This document shows, in pieces, positions 43,859-52,273 of a DNA stretch of 64,000 bases (the stretch's first letter is position 1; every line of letters starts with the position of its first letter). Location of the stretch: the NCBI GenBank assembly GCA_016702545.1, contig JADJDT010000042.1, positions 62,001-126,000 of the forward strand. The letters are read 5' to 3'. Position numbers and translations under genes: made by a program. The stretch comes from Pseudomonadota bacterium. Lineage in GTDB: Bacteria; Myxococcota_A; Polyangia; GCA-2747355. Under the pieces are notes generated by a model, which was not told the DNA's origin, made no database searches, and worked only from the letters and a program-made list of their open reading frames with translations.

Positions 43859-44920
43859 TCATTGGCGTGCGGGATAGAGCGAGGCGACGCAGTCGGGACA
43901 CAGCCCGTGGGTGAACTCGGCGTTGGACTTCTCCTCGATGTAGACCTCGAGCTGGTTCCAGTTGCCCTTGTCGTCGCGGATCTTCTTGCAAGCGGCGCAG
44001 ATCGGCAGCAAGCCGCTGAGCGTCTTGACCTTGGCCAGGGCGTCCTGGAGCTCGTCGATCAGGTGTCCGCTGATGCGTTCCGTGGCGACCAACTGCTCGA
44101 CCTTGCGCTGTAGCTCGTCTCGGGCGCTCGCGAGCGCCGCCGTGCGCTGCTCGACGAGCTCCTCCAGGTGCTCGGAATAGGCGGCCAGCTTTGCTTCGGC
44201 GGCCCGCTTGCGCGCGGCCGTGCTGAGGCCCTGGCGTATCTCGTAGGCGGAGAGCAGCCCAAGCAGCAGAAAGATGGCGGTCGCGGAGTAGGCGAGGTAA
44301 CGCGTCAACGCGGCCACCTGCGCGTGCACATCGTCGAGATAGACGCCGGTGCCGATGATCCAGCCCCACGGGGCGAACAGGCGCACGTGCGAGAGCTTGG
44401 ACACGACGTGCTCCGGATCATCCTTCCACTGCCAGAGATACGGGGTGAAGCCCTGGCCCTGGTTCCGCCGGACTGCGTCCACCATCGCCACGAACAGGCG
44501 CTTTCCCTGCGGATCGGTGAAACGTCCCAAATCCTTGCCGTCGAGATCCGGGCGATAGGGGTGCATCACCATTCTGGGCTGAAGATCGTTGATCCAGAAG
44601 TAGTCCTTGCCCTCGGTCCCGTAACGCAGGCCCTTGATCATGTCGATCGCCGCGCGCTGGGCCTGCGGCTCCGTCATGCTCCCGCGCCGCGCCGCCCGCT
44701 GGTGCCAGGCGAGGACGCTCTGCGCGGTGCTGGTCAGCTCGCGCAGCATCTCCTTCTTGCGCTCGAGAATCGAGGCGCGGAACGCGGGCAGGAACAGCCC
44801 GTAGGTTGCCAGCGCGAACAGCCCCACGGCGAGCGCCGAGGGCACGATCACGCGCAGCGCTTCCTTCGCGGCCGTTCGCCCGGTGTAGACGGAGCTGGGA
44901 AGCGTCGGTTCGATCCGCAA
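43859..44920 (-). CDS. Cache-domain membrane sensor with C-terminal Cys-rich motif and no output domain
   Basis: 353 aa. TM1 (about 22-46), an extracytoplasmic single Cache domain (GLRYGTEGKDYFWINDLQPR, MVMHPYRPDLDGKDL, GYLDD-like IGTGVYLDDVHAQV), TM2 (about 208-228), a long coiled coil (SEHLEELVEQRTAALASARD), and the ending LLPICAACKKIRDDKGNW ... GLCPDCVASLYP, with two C-x2-C pairs. Such Cache modules usually feed kinases or cyclases; here the coiled coil leads only to the Cys motif, which often terminates stand-alone PAS/Cache sensors and may bind a metal. TTG 44920 is the likely start. It is convergent with the Crp/Fnr gene. Confidence 0.82.
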   Translation of the reverse strand: MRIEPTLPSSVYTGRTAAKEALRVIVPSALAVGLFALATYGLFLPAFRASILERKKEMLRELTSTAQSVLAWHQRAARRGSMTEPQAQRAAIDMIKGLRYGTEGKDYFWINDLQPRMVMHPYRPDLDGKDLGRFTDPQGKRLFVAMVDAVRRNQGQGFTPYLWQWKDDPEHVVSKLSHVRLFAPWGWIIGTGVYLDDVHAQVAALTRYLAYSATAIFLLLGLLSAYEIRQGLSTAARKRAAEAKLAAYSEHLEELVEQRTAALASARDELQRKVEQLVATERISGHLIDELQDALAKVKTLSGLLPICAACKKIRDDKGNWNQLEVYIEEKSNAEFTHGLCPDCVASLYPARQ

Positions 44921-45057
44921 CGGCTAGCATGGCCCGGGATCCGGAGCAACGGGGGGGCGCCGGCTCGGGGGGGCGCCGGCTCGGAGGGCGCAGGATCGGG
45001 ACCGCAGGTGGAGGCTCGACTGCCGGTCGGATCGGGGCGGGCGCGCTTGTTTTGGGC

Positions 45058-45161
45058 CTAGGAGCCTGTCGGGAAATGTCGCGAGCCGCCCGAGCGCAAG
45101 GCGCGGCGAGCCCGGGCCCCGCCCGGACGCCAGGCGGGGCGCAGCATTTCAGGCCGCCTAG
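45058..45161. repeat. 104-bp CTAG-bounded inverted-repeat element
   Basis: Left end CTAGGAGCCTGTCGGGAAAT, the same start as the 276-bp element at 16490; right end, reversed, CTAGGCGGCCTGAAATGCTG. The interior AGCGCAAGGCGCGGCGAG echoes families A and B. GCGCTTGTTTTGGGC, the arm of the 28474 and 57039 elements, directly abuts its left CTAG. Its right CTAG gives the TAG stop of the minus-strand gene next door. A 17-bp direct repeat (GGGGGCGCCGGCTCG) lies just outside at about 44950-44983. Confidence 0.8.
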
Positions 45162-46507
45162 GGCGCGGGCGGTGGCCGCGGGGGCTGGGTGCGGGGCACC
45201 TGCGGCAGGATGCTACGGAACCAGGCCAAGAGCTGCACGACCTCCGCCTGTTGCAGCTCGACCGCGGCCTGCAGCTCGGCGCCCTGTCGCCGGAGCTGCA
45301 AGCGCTCTAGCAGCGCGCTGACGCCGAGCACGCGCAACATCAGCACCGACTGCAGGCGCGCCAGCTCGAGCTGCGCGGCGCGTAGCGCCGTGGCGGCAGC
45401 GCTCGGACCGGCGAAGCTGAGCACCAGCCCAGCGCGCGCCGGGTCGGTGGCGCGCACCTCGAGCTGGCCCGCGGTCGGCGTGGGCAGGCCCGCCGGCAGC
45501 CGTATCAGGCGAGGGAGGTTGATCGCGCGCACCAGGAGTGCAGCGGGTTCGTCGTCTGCCGAGGTCGGCGCAGTCGTCGCGGTGCCGCCCTCGAGCAGGA
45601 TCTCGACCCATGGCCGCGGCGGGGGCGGCGGCGCTGGTGGCTGGGCGCTCGCGGGGGGGGCGATCGGCGCCGTCGGGCGCTGGAGCTGCGCCAGCAGCGC
45701 GGGCGCAGCCAAGATGATCAGCGGCCCTTGCAGCGCGAGCACCCGCTGGTCGCCGGCAAGCCGCGGTGGAGCGGAGACCTCGCCGCGCCAGGCCCCCTCG
45801 GTCTCCGTCCAGCGCAGCTCGCCCTCGCTGGCCCGCACGCCGGCCTCGAGCGCGGCGCGCGCCGCGGGCGCCGACAGCGCGTGACGGGCGACGAGCAGGG
45901 TCTCGGTCAGGCGGTAGGGGTTCGGCGTCGCGATCAACAGCCGATCGAAGTCGCGCAGCGGATCCAGCGTGCTGCCGGCCAGCAGGGCGCGGTAGTCGTA
46001 GAAGGCGGCGAGCAGCTCGCGCGCGGCGCCGGCGAAGGGCGAGTCGCGCACGTGGTCGCAGCGCAGCAGCACGAGGAGCGCCGCGTCACCCGGTCCGACC
46101 TCGGCGGGCGGCGATGCCAGGGTAGGGCCGGAGGCCGGGGCTGGGGCCTTGGATCGCGAACGCCGCGGGGGCCGGCGCGGTGCGCGCGGCGACGGGTGGG
46201 GCTGGGCGCTGGTCGCGGCCGAGGCGGCCGCACCCGACCGGGGCGGGCGGGCAGGGACCGGGACCGTTGGGGTAGCTGCGAGCGCGGTCGCCGGGGCGCC
46301 GAGGCGGTTGTCGAGGTCGAGCCAGACGAGGTCGGCCCCGCGCGGCGGGGTGCGCCACGCCAGCGCCGCCAGCGCGAGCCCAAGCGCCACGCCGCCGTGC
46401 AAGAGGAGGGAGGTGAGCAGGGCCAGCGCCCAGCGGCGCCAGCCGCCGTCGGGGCCCGCGGCCGCGCTTGCGTTGGGGGCCTGGTCTGGGCGCGGGTCGG
46501 ACGGCAT
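45158..46507 (-). CDS. Hypothetical membrane-anchored protein
   Basis: 449 aa. A single N-terminal transmembrane helix (RWALALLTSLLLHGGVALGLALA) resembles the anchor of TonB/energy-transducing or AglW-like proteins. Then a Pro/Ala/Arg-rich linker and a periplasmic domain with phrases such as LLVLLRCDHVRDSPFAGAAR, DFDRLLIATPNPYRLTETLL and LVLSFAGPSAAATALRAAQL. I know no function. ATG 46507. It shares strand and a 33-nt spacing with the YceI gene upstream. The TAG stop is part of the adjoining palindromic element. Confidence 0.65.
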   Translation of the reverse strand: MPSDPRPDQAPNASAAAGPDGGWRRWALALLTSLLLHGGVALGLALAALAWRTPPRGADLVWLDLDNRLGAPATALAATPTVPVPARPPRSGAAASAATSAQPHPSPRAPRRPPRRSRSKAPAPASGPTLASPPAEVGPGDAALLVLLRCDHVRDSPFAGAARELLAAFYDYRALLAGSTLDPLRDFDRLLIATPNPYRLTETLLVARHALSAPAARAALEAGVRASEGELRWTETEGAWRGEVSAPPRLAGDQRVLALQGPLIILAAPALLAQLQRPTAPIAPPASAQPPAPPPPPRPWVEILLEGGTATTAPTSADDEPAALLVRAINLPRLIRLPAGLPTPTAGQLEVRATDPARAGLVLSFAGPSAAATALRAAQLELARLQSVLMLRVLGVSALLERLQLRRQGAELQAAVELQQAEVVQLLAWFRSILPQVPRTQPPRPPPAP

Positions 46508-46540
46508 CGCTGTCAGTGGGCGAGGGGCATCCGTCGCCGG

Positions 46541-47083
46541 CTATCCGCCGCTGGCGCCCGGGGGACCGGGGTCGGGCAGATCGAAGCGGACCTCGACGCG
46601 GTCGTGCAGCCGTAGCGCGCCGAGCAGCGCCTTGTAGGGTGCGATGCCCCAGCGGCTGGGCACGAGGACGACACTGCCGCGCAGGTGGCCGTCGCGTCGT
46701 TCGATCGAGAGCTCGATCTCGCGCGCCTGGCCGACGAGCTCGAGCATGCCGCGCAGCGACACTTCGTGCTCGCTCTTGACGGTCAGCGTGGCGTTGAGGT
46801 GCGCCTCGGGGAAGCTTTCGGTCAGCAGGACCTTGGACTGGATGGCCTCGCGGATCTCGGCCTCGTCCCGACCCGTGAGCGCGTAACGATCGAGCCCGCC
46901 CCCGGCGCGTACGGCGCCATCGACGACGATCGCGCTGGTGTTGAAGCGGGCGTCGACCTGCCGTTGATCGATGGTCAGCTCGAACTCCCGCAGGCTGAGC
47001 TGCAGATCATGCCCGAGGCGCGAGAGCAGGCCGTCCTTGAAGGTCAGGACGGTCAGGGTTCCAGCGCGTATGGTTTGCGCCAT
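46541..47083 (-). CDS. YceI-family protein
   Basis: 180-aa lipocalin-like beta-barrel of the YceI family, which bind isoprenoid or fatty-acyl ligands. TVLTFKDGLLSRLGHDLQLS, FNTSAIVVDGAV, SKVLLTESFPEAHLNATL, VSLRGMLELVGQAREIELSI and SRWGIAPYKALLGALRLHD fit the family. ATG 47083 (MAQTIRAGT) is the start; the frame upstream is a low-complexity HDQP repeat. No signal peptide, so the protein is probably cytoplasmic. Confidence 0.85.
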   Translation of the reverse strand: MAQTIRAGTLTVLTFKDGLLSRLGHDLQLSLREFELTIDQRQVDARFNTSAIVVDGAVRAGGGLDRYALTGRDEAEIREAIQSKVLLTESFPEAHLNATLTVKSEHEVSLRGMLELVGQAREIELSIERRDGHLRGSVVLVPSRWGIAPYKALLGALRLHDRVEVRFDLPDPGPPGASGG

Positions 47084-47149
47084 GCTCGACTCCGGCGCAG
47101 CTCCCCGGCGCCCGGCGCGCATCATAGGGGTGCCCGCGTGCGTCCACAA

Positions 47150-47185
47150 GTGCGGCTGATCGTGCGGCTGATCGTGCGGCTGATC
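47150..47185. repeat. Three 12-nt tandem repeats upstream of the YceI gene
   Basis: Three exact copies of GTGCGGCTGATC in the divergent region between the YceI gene and the small plus-strand gene. Possible source of promoter-length variation. Confidence 0.85.
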
Positions 47186-47270
47186 GTGCCGCGCCCAGCC
47201 GCGCAGGGAGAAAATTAGGCCAGGTGCAGCTTGGCCGCTAGCATCACGCATTCCGTCAAGGAGGTCTCCG

Positions 47271-47639
47271 ATGCAGGTCGAGCGCCGCAGGAAGAGGAGC
47301 AACTACCGGGGCCTTTCGCTCCATTACTGGCTCGCCGCGGTGGCCGCGCGCACGCGGGCGCTGGCCTTCGTGCTGGCCGACCCGTCGGGTCTGTTGATCG
47401 CGTCGAGCCTGCGCGGACCGGAGGCCGAGGAGCTGGCGGCGATCGTGCCGCTGCTGCATCGCGACGCGACCGCGGCGCTGATGGAGGTCAAGTGGCGCCA
47501 GATGCCGATTCAGGTCGATCAGCTCACGATCGATGGCAGCCCGGTGCTGCTCTGCGTGGTGGGCGATCGACCGGCCTGCCATGGTGCCTTGGAGCAGGCT
47601 GCCGGCGGCGTCGAACGCATCCTCGTCGCGCCCGCTTAG
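47271..47639 (+). CDS. Small roadblock/LC7-like protein
   Basis: 122 aa. LAFVLADPSGLLIASSLRGP, AAIVPLLHRD, IQVDQLTIDGSPVLLCVVGD suggest a roadblock/LC7 (profilin-like) fold of the kind that regulates small GTPases such as MglA in myxobacteria; this is an impression, not a firm match. ATG 47271 has an excellent Shine-Dalgarno (AAGGAGG). No GTPase gene is adjacent. Confidence 0.55.
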   Translation: MQVERRRKRSNYRGLSLHYWLAAVAARTRALAFVLADPSGLLIASSLRGPEAEELAAIVPLLHRDATAALMEVKWRQMPIQVDQLTIDGSPVLLCVVGDRPACHGALEQAAGGVERILVAPA

Positions 47640-47652
47640 CGGCCCCCACGTC

Positions 47653-47712
47653 CTAGCGACCCCCACGTCCACCTTCGCCGACGAGCGCGGAACGCGCTTG
47701 TTTTGGGCCTAG
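47653..47712. repeat. 60-bp CTAG-bounded degenerate element
   Basis: Right end, reversed, CTAGGCCCAAAACAAGCGCG, matching the arms of the 28474 and 57039 elements; the left end CTAGCGACCCC is degenerate. The right CTAG provides the TAG stop of the minus-strand ArnT-like gene. It fills the gap between convergent genes. Confidence 0.65.
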
Positions 47713-49893
47713 ATCTTCGCTTCGGCCAGCACGAAGTGCAGGTTGGAGTCGTCGACGATGCGCAGCGAGCTGCGCCCGCGCTCGGTCGGCAGCATGCTGC
47801 GCAGCCCCGGATAGCGCCCGCGCTCGGTGATGAAGAAGAAGCGGCGCCCGACGCGCTCGCTGAGCCACTTGCGAATCGCCGCGTCGTCCAGGCTCTTGGC
47901 GACGACCACCTGCGCGGCGGTGTACCAGGTTTCCCCGCGCCAGTTGAACTGCCAGGCGACGAGCTGCTCCTGCGGTCCCTGCCGCAGGCGATAGTAGGTC
48001 CGCAGCACCTCCTTCTGGCTCCAGTGCGGCGCGCAGTGCAGCTGGTAGGCATTGAGCATGAATCCACCCAGGCCGACGGTCAGCAGCAGCATCGTGACGA
48101 CGGCCGCGGAGCCGCAGGCGGCGCCACAGCAGGGCCGTCAGCGGGAGCGCGAAGGCGGCGCCGTAGCCCAGCATCAGCAGCCCCTCCGGCGTGCCCGTCT
48201 GCCAGCCGTCCTCGTAGAGGTAGGTGAAGAGCCAGACCCAATGGGCCGGCTGGCTGTAGAGGTCGATCGTGATCAGGGCCAAGAGCCCGCCCGCGGCCAG
48301 CACGGACGCCCCCAGTGCTCGGACACGCCCGGCCAGTAGATCGTCGAGGTAGATCGCGATCAGGATCGCGGCCGGCGGCAACGCGGGCAACAGGTAGTGG
48401 TGGTACTTGGTGATGCTCATCGTGAAGAGCAGCAGCACCGCCACCAGCCACAACGCGCAGAAGAGCTGCACCCGCGCGCGCGCGCTGCGGGGGCCGGGCG
48501 TCGGCGGCGCGAGCAGGCGGCCGAGCGCCCCGGGCAGCAGGGCGACCCAAGGAAAGAAGCCGTAGCCCAGTTGCTGGAGGTAGTACTCCCAGGTGCCCTT
48601 GGCCTGCGATTGTTCACCGATGGTCAGGCGCCGCAGCTGCTCCGTGCCGATCAGCTCGTGCAGGAAGCGCGTGCCGTGCGCCAGGGCCATCGCGTGCCAC
48701 CAGGGCAGAAAGGCCGTGCCGGCGATCAGCAGCCCGGGACCGAGCCGGAGCTGCCGCAGCAGACCCCACTCGCTCGTGACCAGCACATAGACCAGCACGA
48801 TCAGGCCGGGCTGCAGCGCCCCGACCAAGCCCTTGGCCAGCCCCGAGGCCGCGACCGCCAGGTAGAAGCCCCAGAGATAGACCTCATTCTTGGTCGCGGT
48901 CTTGCGAGTGGCCCAGATCGCGACCAGCGCGACGAGCCCGTAGAGCAGCATCACGAGCGCGGCGCTGGGGCTCCGCCCGCCGATCTGCAGCGGCAGCGGG
49001 ACCGGCAGCAGCGCCGGCACGATCGCCGTCAGCATCAGCGTGATCAGCGCGACGAAGGCGGCGACGAAGACCCAGTAGCTGGTCGCCGCTGGTAGCTCGA
49101 CGGTGCGCCGGCCGAGCTGCCAACGGCGCCGTGGGATGGGCTCGGTGGCGCCGAAGAGCGCGAGCACCAACAGCGCGATCCCGCCGGTGAGCAGGCCGAC
49201 GTAGGGCATGTCGGTCATCGCCTGGCGCGTGATGAAGAAGTAGATCGGCGAGCTGGCGAGCACGATGCCGGCCAGCAACCCGACCCGAGGGCCGAGCAGG
49301 CGCGCGCCCAGCAGGTAGACGCCGAAGATGCCGAACAGGCCGCAGAGGAAGAAGGGCAGCCTGACCACCCACTCCACGCCGCCGTTGGTCAGCCTTTCGC
49401 CGGGGTCGGGGCCGCTCGGCGCGTGCCGGGGTCCGGTCACGGGGTCATCGAGCGAGCGACCCGTGCCGCGCAGCGTGATCGGCCGCTCGAGGCCTGCAGC
49501 CTTGAGGAACAGCCCCGACAGCCAGAAGCTACCGACGGGCTTGGACCAGAAGTCGGTCTCGGACCAGCCCTCGGGGCCGACGCCATTGTGCCAGTAGGGC
49601 GAGAGCCAATCGTCGCGCTCCATGAACTGGCGCGCGACCTCGGTGTAGATCGTCTCCCAGGGGTCGAACATGCCGTAGCTGCCCATCACGGGCAGGTAGA
49701 GCCCGCAGCACAGCAAGAGCAGCGCGAGGGTGTGACGCCGGCGAGTCGCGTGCATCGGCACGCGAGGGGCCCACGCCACGACGGGGCTCGCGGCGACGGT
49801 GGCGGGCGCGGCGTCCGCGGTGGCGGGCGCGGCGTCCGCGGTGCTGCGCGCGACGTCGGACGGGTGCTCGGCGGCGGGCGTGGAGCGAGTCAT
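47709..49893 (-). CDS. ArnT-like GT-C membrane glycosyltransferase (frameshifted)
   Basis: About 727 aa once joined. Multi-spanning glycosyltransferase of the PMT/ArnT group, moving a sugar from a polyprenyl phosphate to an envelope acceptor. An Ala/Thr-rich leader with an 18-nt tandem repeat (about 49798-49842), then TM1, then GMFDPWETIYTEVARQF with the conserved acidic residue, GWSETDFWSKPVGSFWL, ITRQAMTDMPYVGL, further helices (GFFPWVALLPGALGRL) and MSITKYHHYLLPALPPAA. Near 48095-48105 one base too many shifts the frame; the next frame continues VVTMLLLTVGLGGFMLNAYQ to LHFVLAEAKI. ATG 49893. It is divergent from gtrB, which likely makes its lipid-linked donor. Confidence 0.82.
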
Positions 49894-50112
49894 GGTCCCC
49901 CTCGGCTTTCGGCGGCGCGTAGCATCGTCGATCGGGTCGCCCGCGGGCAAGGGGTAGCCGGCGACGGGGGCTGCCGGTGCGGGCCACGCGGGGGCCCTGC
50001 GCGGGCGGGGCAGTCAGCGGGGCCGTGGGCGGGGCTGTGGGGGGGCTGTGGGCGATTGACGGCGGCGGGCCGGCGGCGCTATGAGCGGGGCGTAGCCGGA
50101 AGAGGGGGCCCC

Positions 50113-51157
50113 GTGTCAGCTGAGGTCGCGGCGCTGCAGCAGACGGGGTCGACGCGCCGTCCGCGCCTGTCGGTCGTCATCCCGTGCTTCAACGAGGAGG
50201 AGTGCCTGGGCGAGCTGTGCCGGCGCGTGAGCGCCGCCTGCGCCGCTTGCGTCGGGACGGACTACGAGCTGGTGCTGGTCAACGACGGCTCGCGCGATGG
50301 CACCTGGGCGGGGATCGCGGCGCTGGCGCGCGGCGATGCGCGCGTCGTCGGGGTCGATCTCTCGCGCAACCACGGGCACCAGCTCGCCTTGACCGCGGGG
50401 CTGACGGTCTGTCAGGGCGAGCGCGTGCTGATCATCGACGCCGACCTGCAGGATCCACCCGAGCTGGTCGCCGCGATGCTGCAGACGATGGAGGAGCAGG
50501 GCGCCGACGTGGTCTACGGTCAGCGCCGCGAGCGCGCGGGCGAGACGGTGTTCAAGAAGGCCTCGGCCGCGCTCTTCTACCGCGTGCTGCGCCATATGAC
50601 GGACGTCGACATCCCGCTCGACACGGGTGACTTCCGCCTGATCAGCCGGCGCGCGCTGGAGGCGCTGCTGGCGATGCCGGAGCAGCACCGCTTCGTGCGC
50701 GGGATGGTGAGCTGGATCGGCTTCCACCAGACGCCCCCTGCTCTACGATCGCGCCGAGCGTTTCTCGGGCGTGACGAAGTACCCGCTGAGCAAGATGGTG
50801 CGCTTCGCGCTCGACGCGATCACCGGCTTCTCGATCCGCCCGTTGCGGCTGGCCAGCTACTTCGGACTGCTGCTGGCCGTGCCGGCCTTCGTGCTGCTGA
50901 TCTACACACTCTATAGCTGGCTGGCGCTCGACACCGTGCGTGGCTGGACCAGCTTGATGGTCGTGGTGCTGTTTCTCGGCAGCGCGCAGATGATCGTGCT
51001 GGGCGTGCTCGGGGAGTACGTCGGACGGCTCTACATCGAGGCCAAGCGGCGCCCGCTCTTCGTCATCCGCGACATCGTCAGCTCGGGACGAAGCGTGGGC
51101 GCGGGGCGCGGCGCTGTGCCCACGCGGCTCGGGGTCGGCCCCGGCGGTCCCGTGTGA
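50113..51157 (+). CDS. gtrB: GtrB-type polyprenyl-phosphate glycosyltransferase (frameshifted)
   Basis: GT2 enzyme transferring a hexose from a nucleotide sugar to undecaprenyl phosphate. LSVVIPCFNEEECLGELCRR, VLVNDGSRDGTWAGI, IIDADLQDPPEL and DTGDFRLISRRAL are hallmark segments. The frame breaks at a C5 run (50734-50738); with four Cs it reads PLLYDRAERFSGVTKYPLSK and then two C-terminal membrane helices (LASYFGLLLAVPAFVLLIYT and TSLMVVVLFLGSAQMIVLGV). As written the first frame ends at 50916. GTG 50113 follows AGAGGGGG. Next to gtrA, its usual flippase partner. Confidence 0.85.
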
Positions 51158-51161
51158 GCGC

Positions 51162-51665
51162 GTGACCGAGCGTTCCCCGAACGAGCGTTCCCCGAACGAG
51201 CGGTTCCCGAACGAGCGGTCCGAGGGCGAGCGGCCGTGGGGGGCCGCGCGGCGCGCCGTCGGCACGCTCAGGGAGCGGCATGGCCGCCACGCCGGTCGCT
51301 TCGCGATCGTCGGGGTGCTCAACACCGCTTTGGACCTCGCGCTCTTCAACGGGCTGCACTACGGGCTGGGCTTGGCGCTCGTGCTCGCCAACACGCTGAG
51401 CTATGCGGCCGGGATCGCGCAGAGCTTCGTCCTCAACCGCCACTGGACCTTCGCCGACCGTCGCGATTCCGGCCGGCGCGTGGGTCCTCAGCTCGCGCTC
51501 TTCGTGGCGCTCAACCTGGTCGCGCTCGGCCTGTCGAACCTCACCATCTGGCTGCTCGTGCGCCGGCTGGCGATCCCGGCCTACGCGGCCAAGCTCGTGG
51601 CGGTCGGCGTGACCTTCGTCTGGGGCTACGCGACCAGTCGTCGCTTCGTCTTTCACCCGCGCTGA
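51162..51665 (+). CDS. gtrA: GtrA-family membrane protein (lipid-linked sugar flippase)
   Basis: 167 aa, four helices: FAIVGVLNTALDLALFNGLH, LGLALVLANTLSYAAGIAQS, LALFVALNLVALGLSNLTIW and AAKLVAVGVTFVWGYATSRR. FVLNRHWTF between helices 2 and 3 is the GtrA signature. The N-terminus is a 15-nt tandem repeat giving (S/F)PNER units. GTG 51162, 4 nt after gtrB. Thought to flip undecaprenyl-phosphate sugars outward for the ArnT-like enzyme. Confidence 0.92.
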   Translation: MTERSPNERSPNERFPNERSEGERPWGAARRAVGTLRERHGRHAGRFAIVGVLNTALDLALFNGLHYGLGLALVLANTLSYAAGIAQSFVLNRHWTFADRRDSGRRVGPQLALFVALNLVALGLSNLTIWLLVRRLAIPAYAAKLVAVGVTFVWGYATSRRFVFHPR

Positions 51666-51812
51666 GCTTCGGGCGCGGCGTGGCGCCGCGGCCGACGTTG
51701 ACCGGCCGGGGCAGATTTGCTAGACAACCCGCGCTCTACGCGCCAGCGGCGGCGCGCCAGCCGGATCGTCGCGCTGGCGCTCGCGCGTTCGCGTCAACCC
51801 CGGGAGGTCAAG

Positions 51813-52199
51813 GTGGCTTTCACTTCATGGATGCTCGGTCTCGCCCAGGCCTCGGGGGCCGGCGGCGGCAGCTCGGTGCCCGGCGGCGGCGGCGGCGGCT
51901 TGATGTCGATGATGCCGATCCTGCTGATGGTGGTGGTCTTCTACTTTCTGCTGATTCGCCCGCAGCAGAAGAAGGCCAAGGAGCATCGGGCGATGCTCTC
52001 GGCGCTCAAGGTCGGGGAAGAGATCGTGACGAGCGGGGGACTGCTCGGGCGGATCACCGGCCTCAGCGACCGCATCATCACGATCGAGGTCGCCGAGAAG
52101 ATCCGGCTGCGCGTGCTGCGCTCCCACATCCTGGGCCGCAAGGACGAGATCAAGGAGGGCGAGGTCGAGCGCCCCAGCACCGCGCCGGCGTCCTCGTAG
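51813..52199 (+). CDS. yajC: Preprotein translocase subunit YajC
   Basis: 128 aa. One membrane helix (MSMMPILLMVVVFYFLLIRP) followed by QQKKAKEHRAMLSALKVGEE, IVTSGGLLGRITGLSD, the standard YajC body. A Gly-rich N-terminus with PGGGGGG precedes the helix. GTG 51813 has GGGAGG 5 nt upstream. YajC associates with SecDF-YidC in the inner membrane; secD and secF follow. Confidence 0.95.
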   Translation: MAFTSWMLGLAQASGAGGGSSVPGGGGGGLMSMMPILLMVVVFYFLLIRPQQKKAKEHRAMLSALKVGEEIVTSGGLLGRITGLSDRIITIEVAEKIRLRVLRSHILGRKDEIKEGEVERPSTAPASS

Positions 52200-52273
52200 G
52201 TCTCCCGCGGTCCAACACTCCGACATGCCAAGCCTGCGTCGCCCGTCACCGCGCGCGCTGAACGGTTGAAGCC

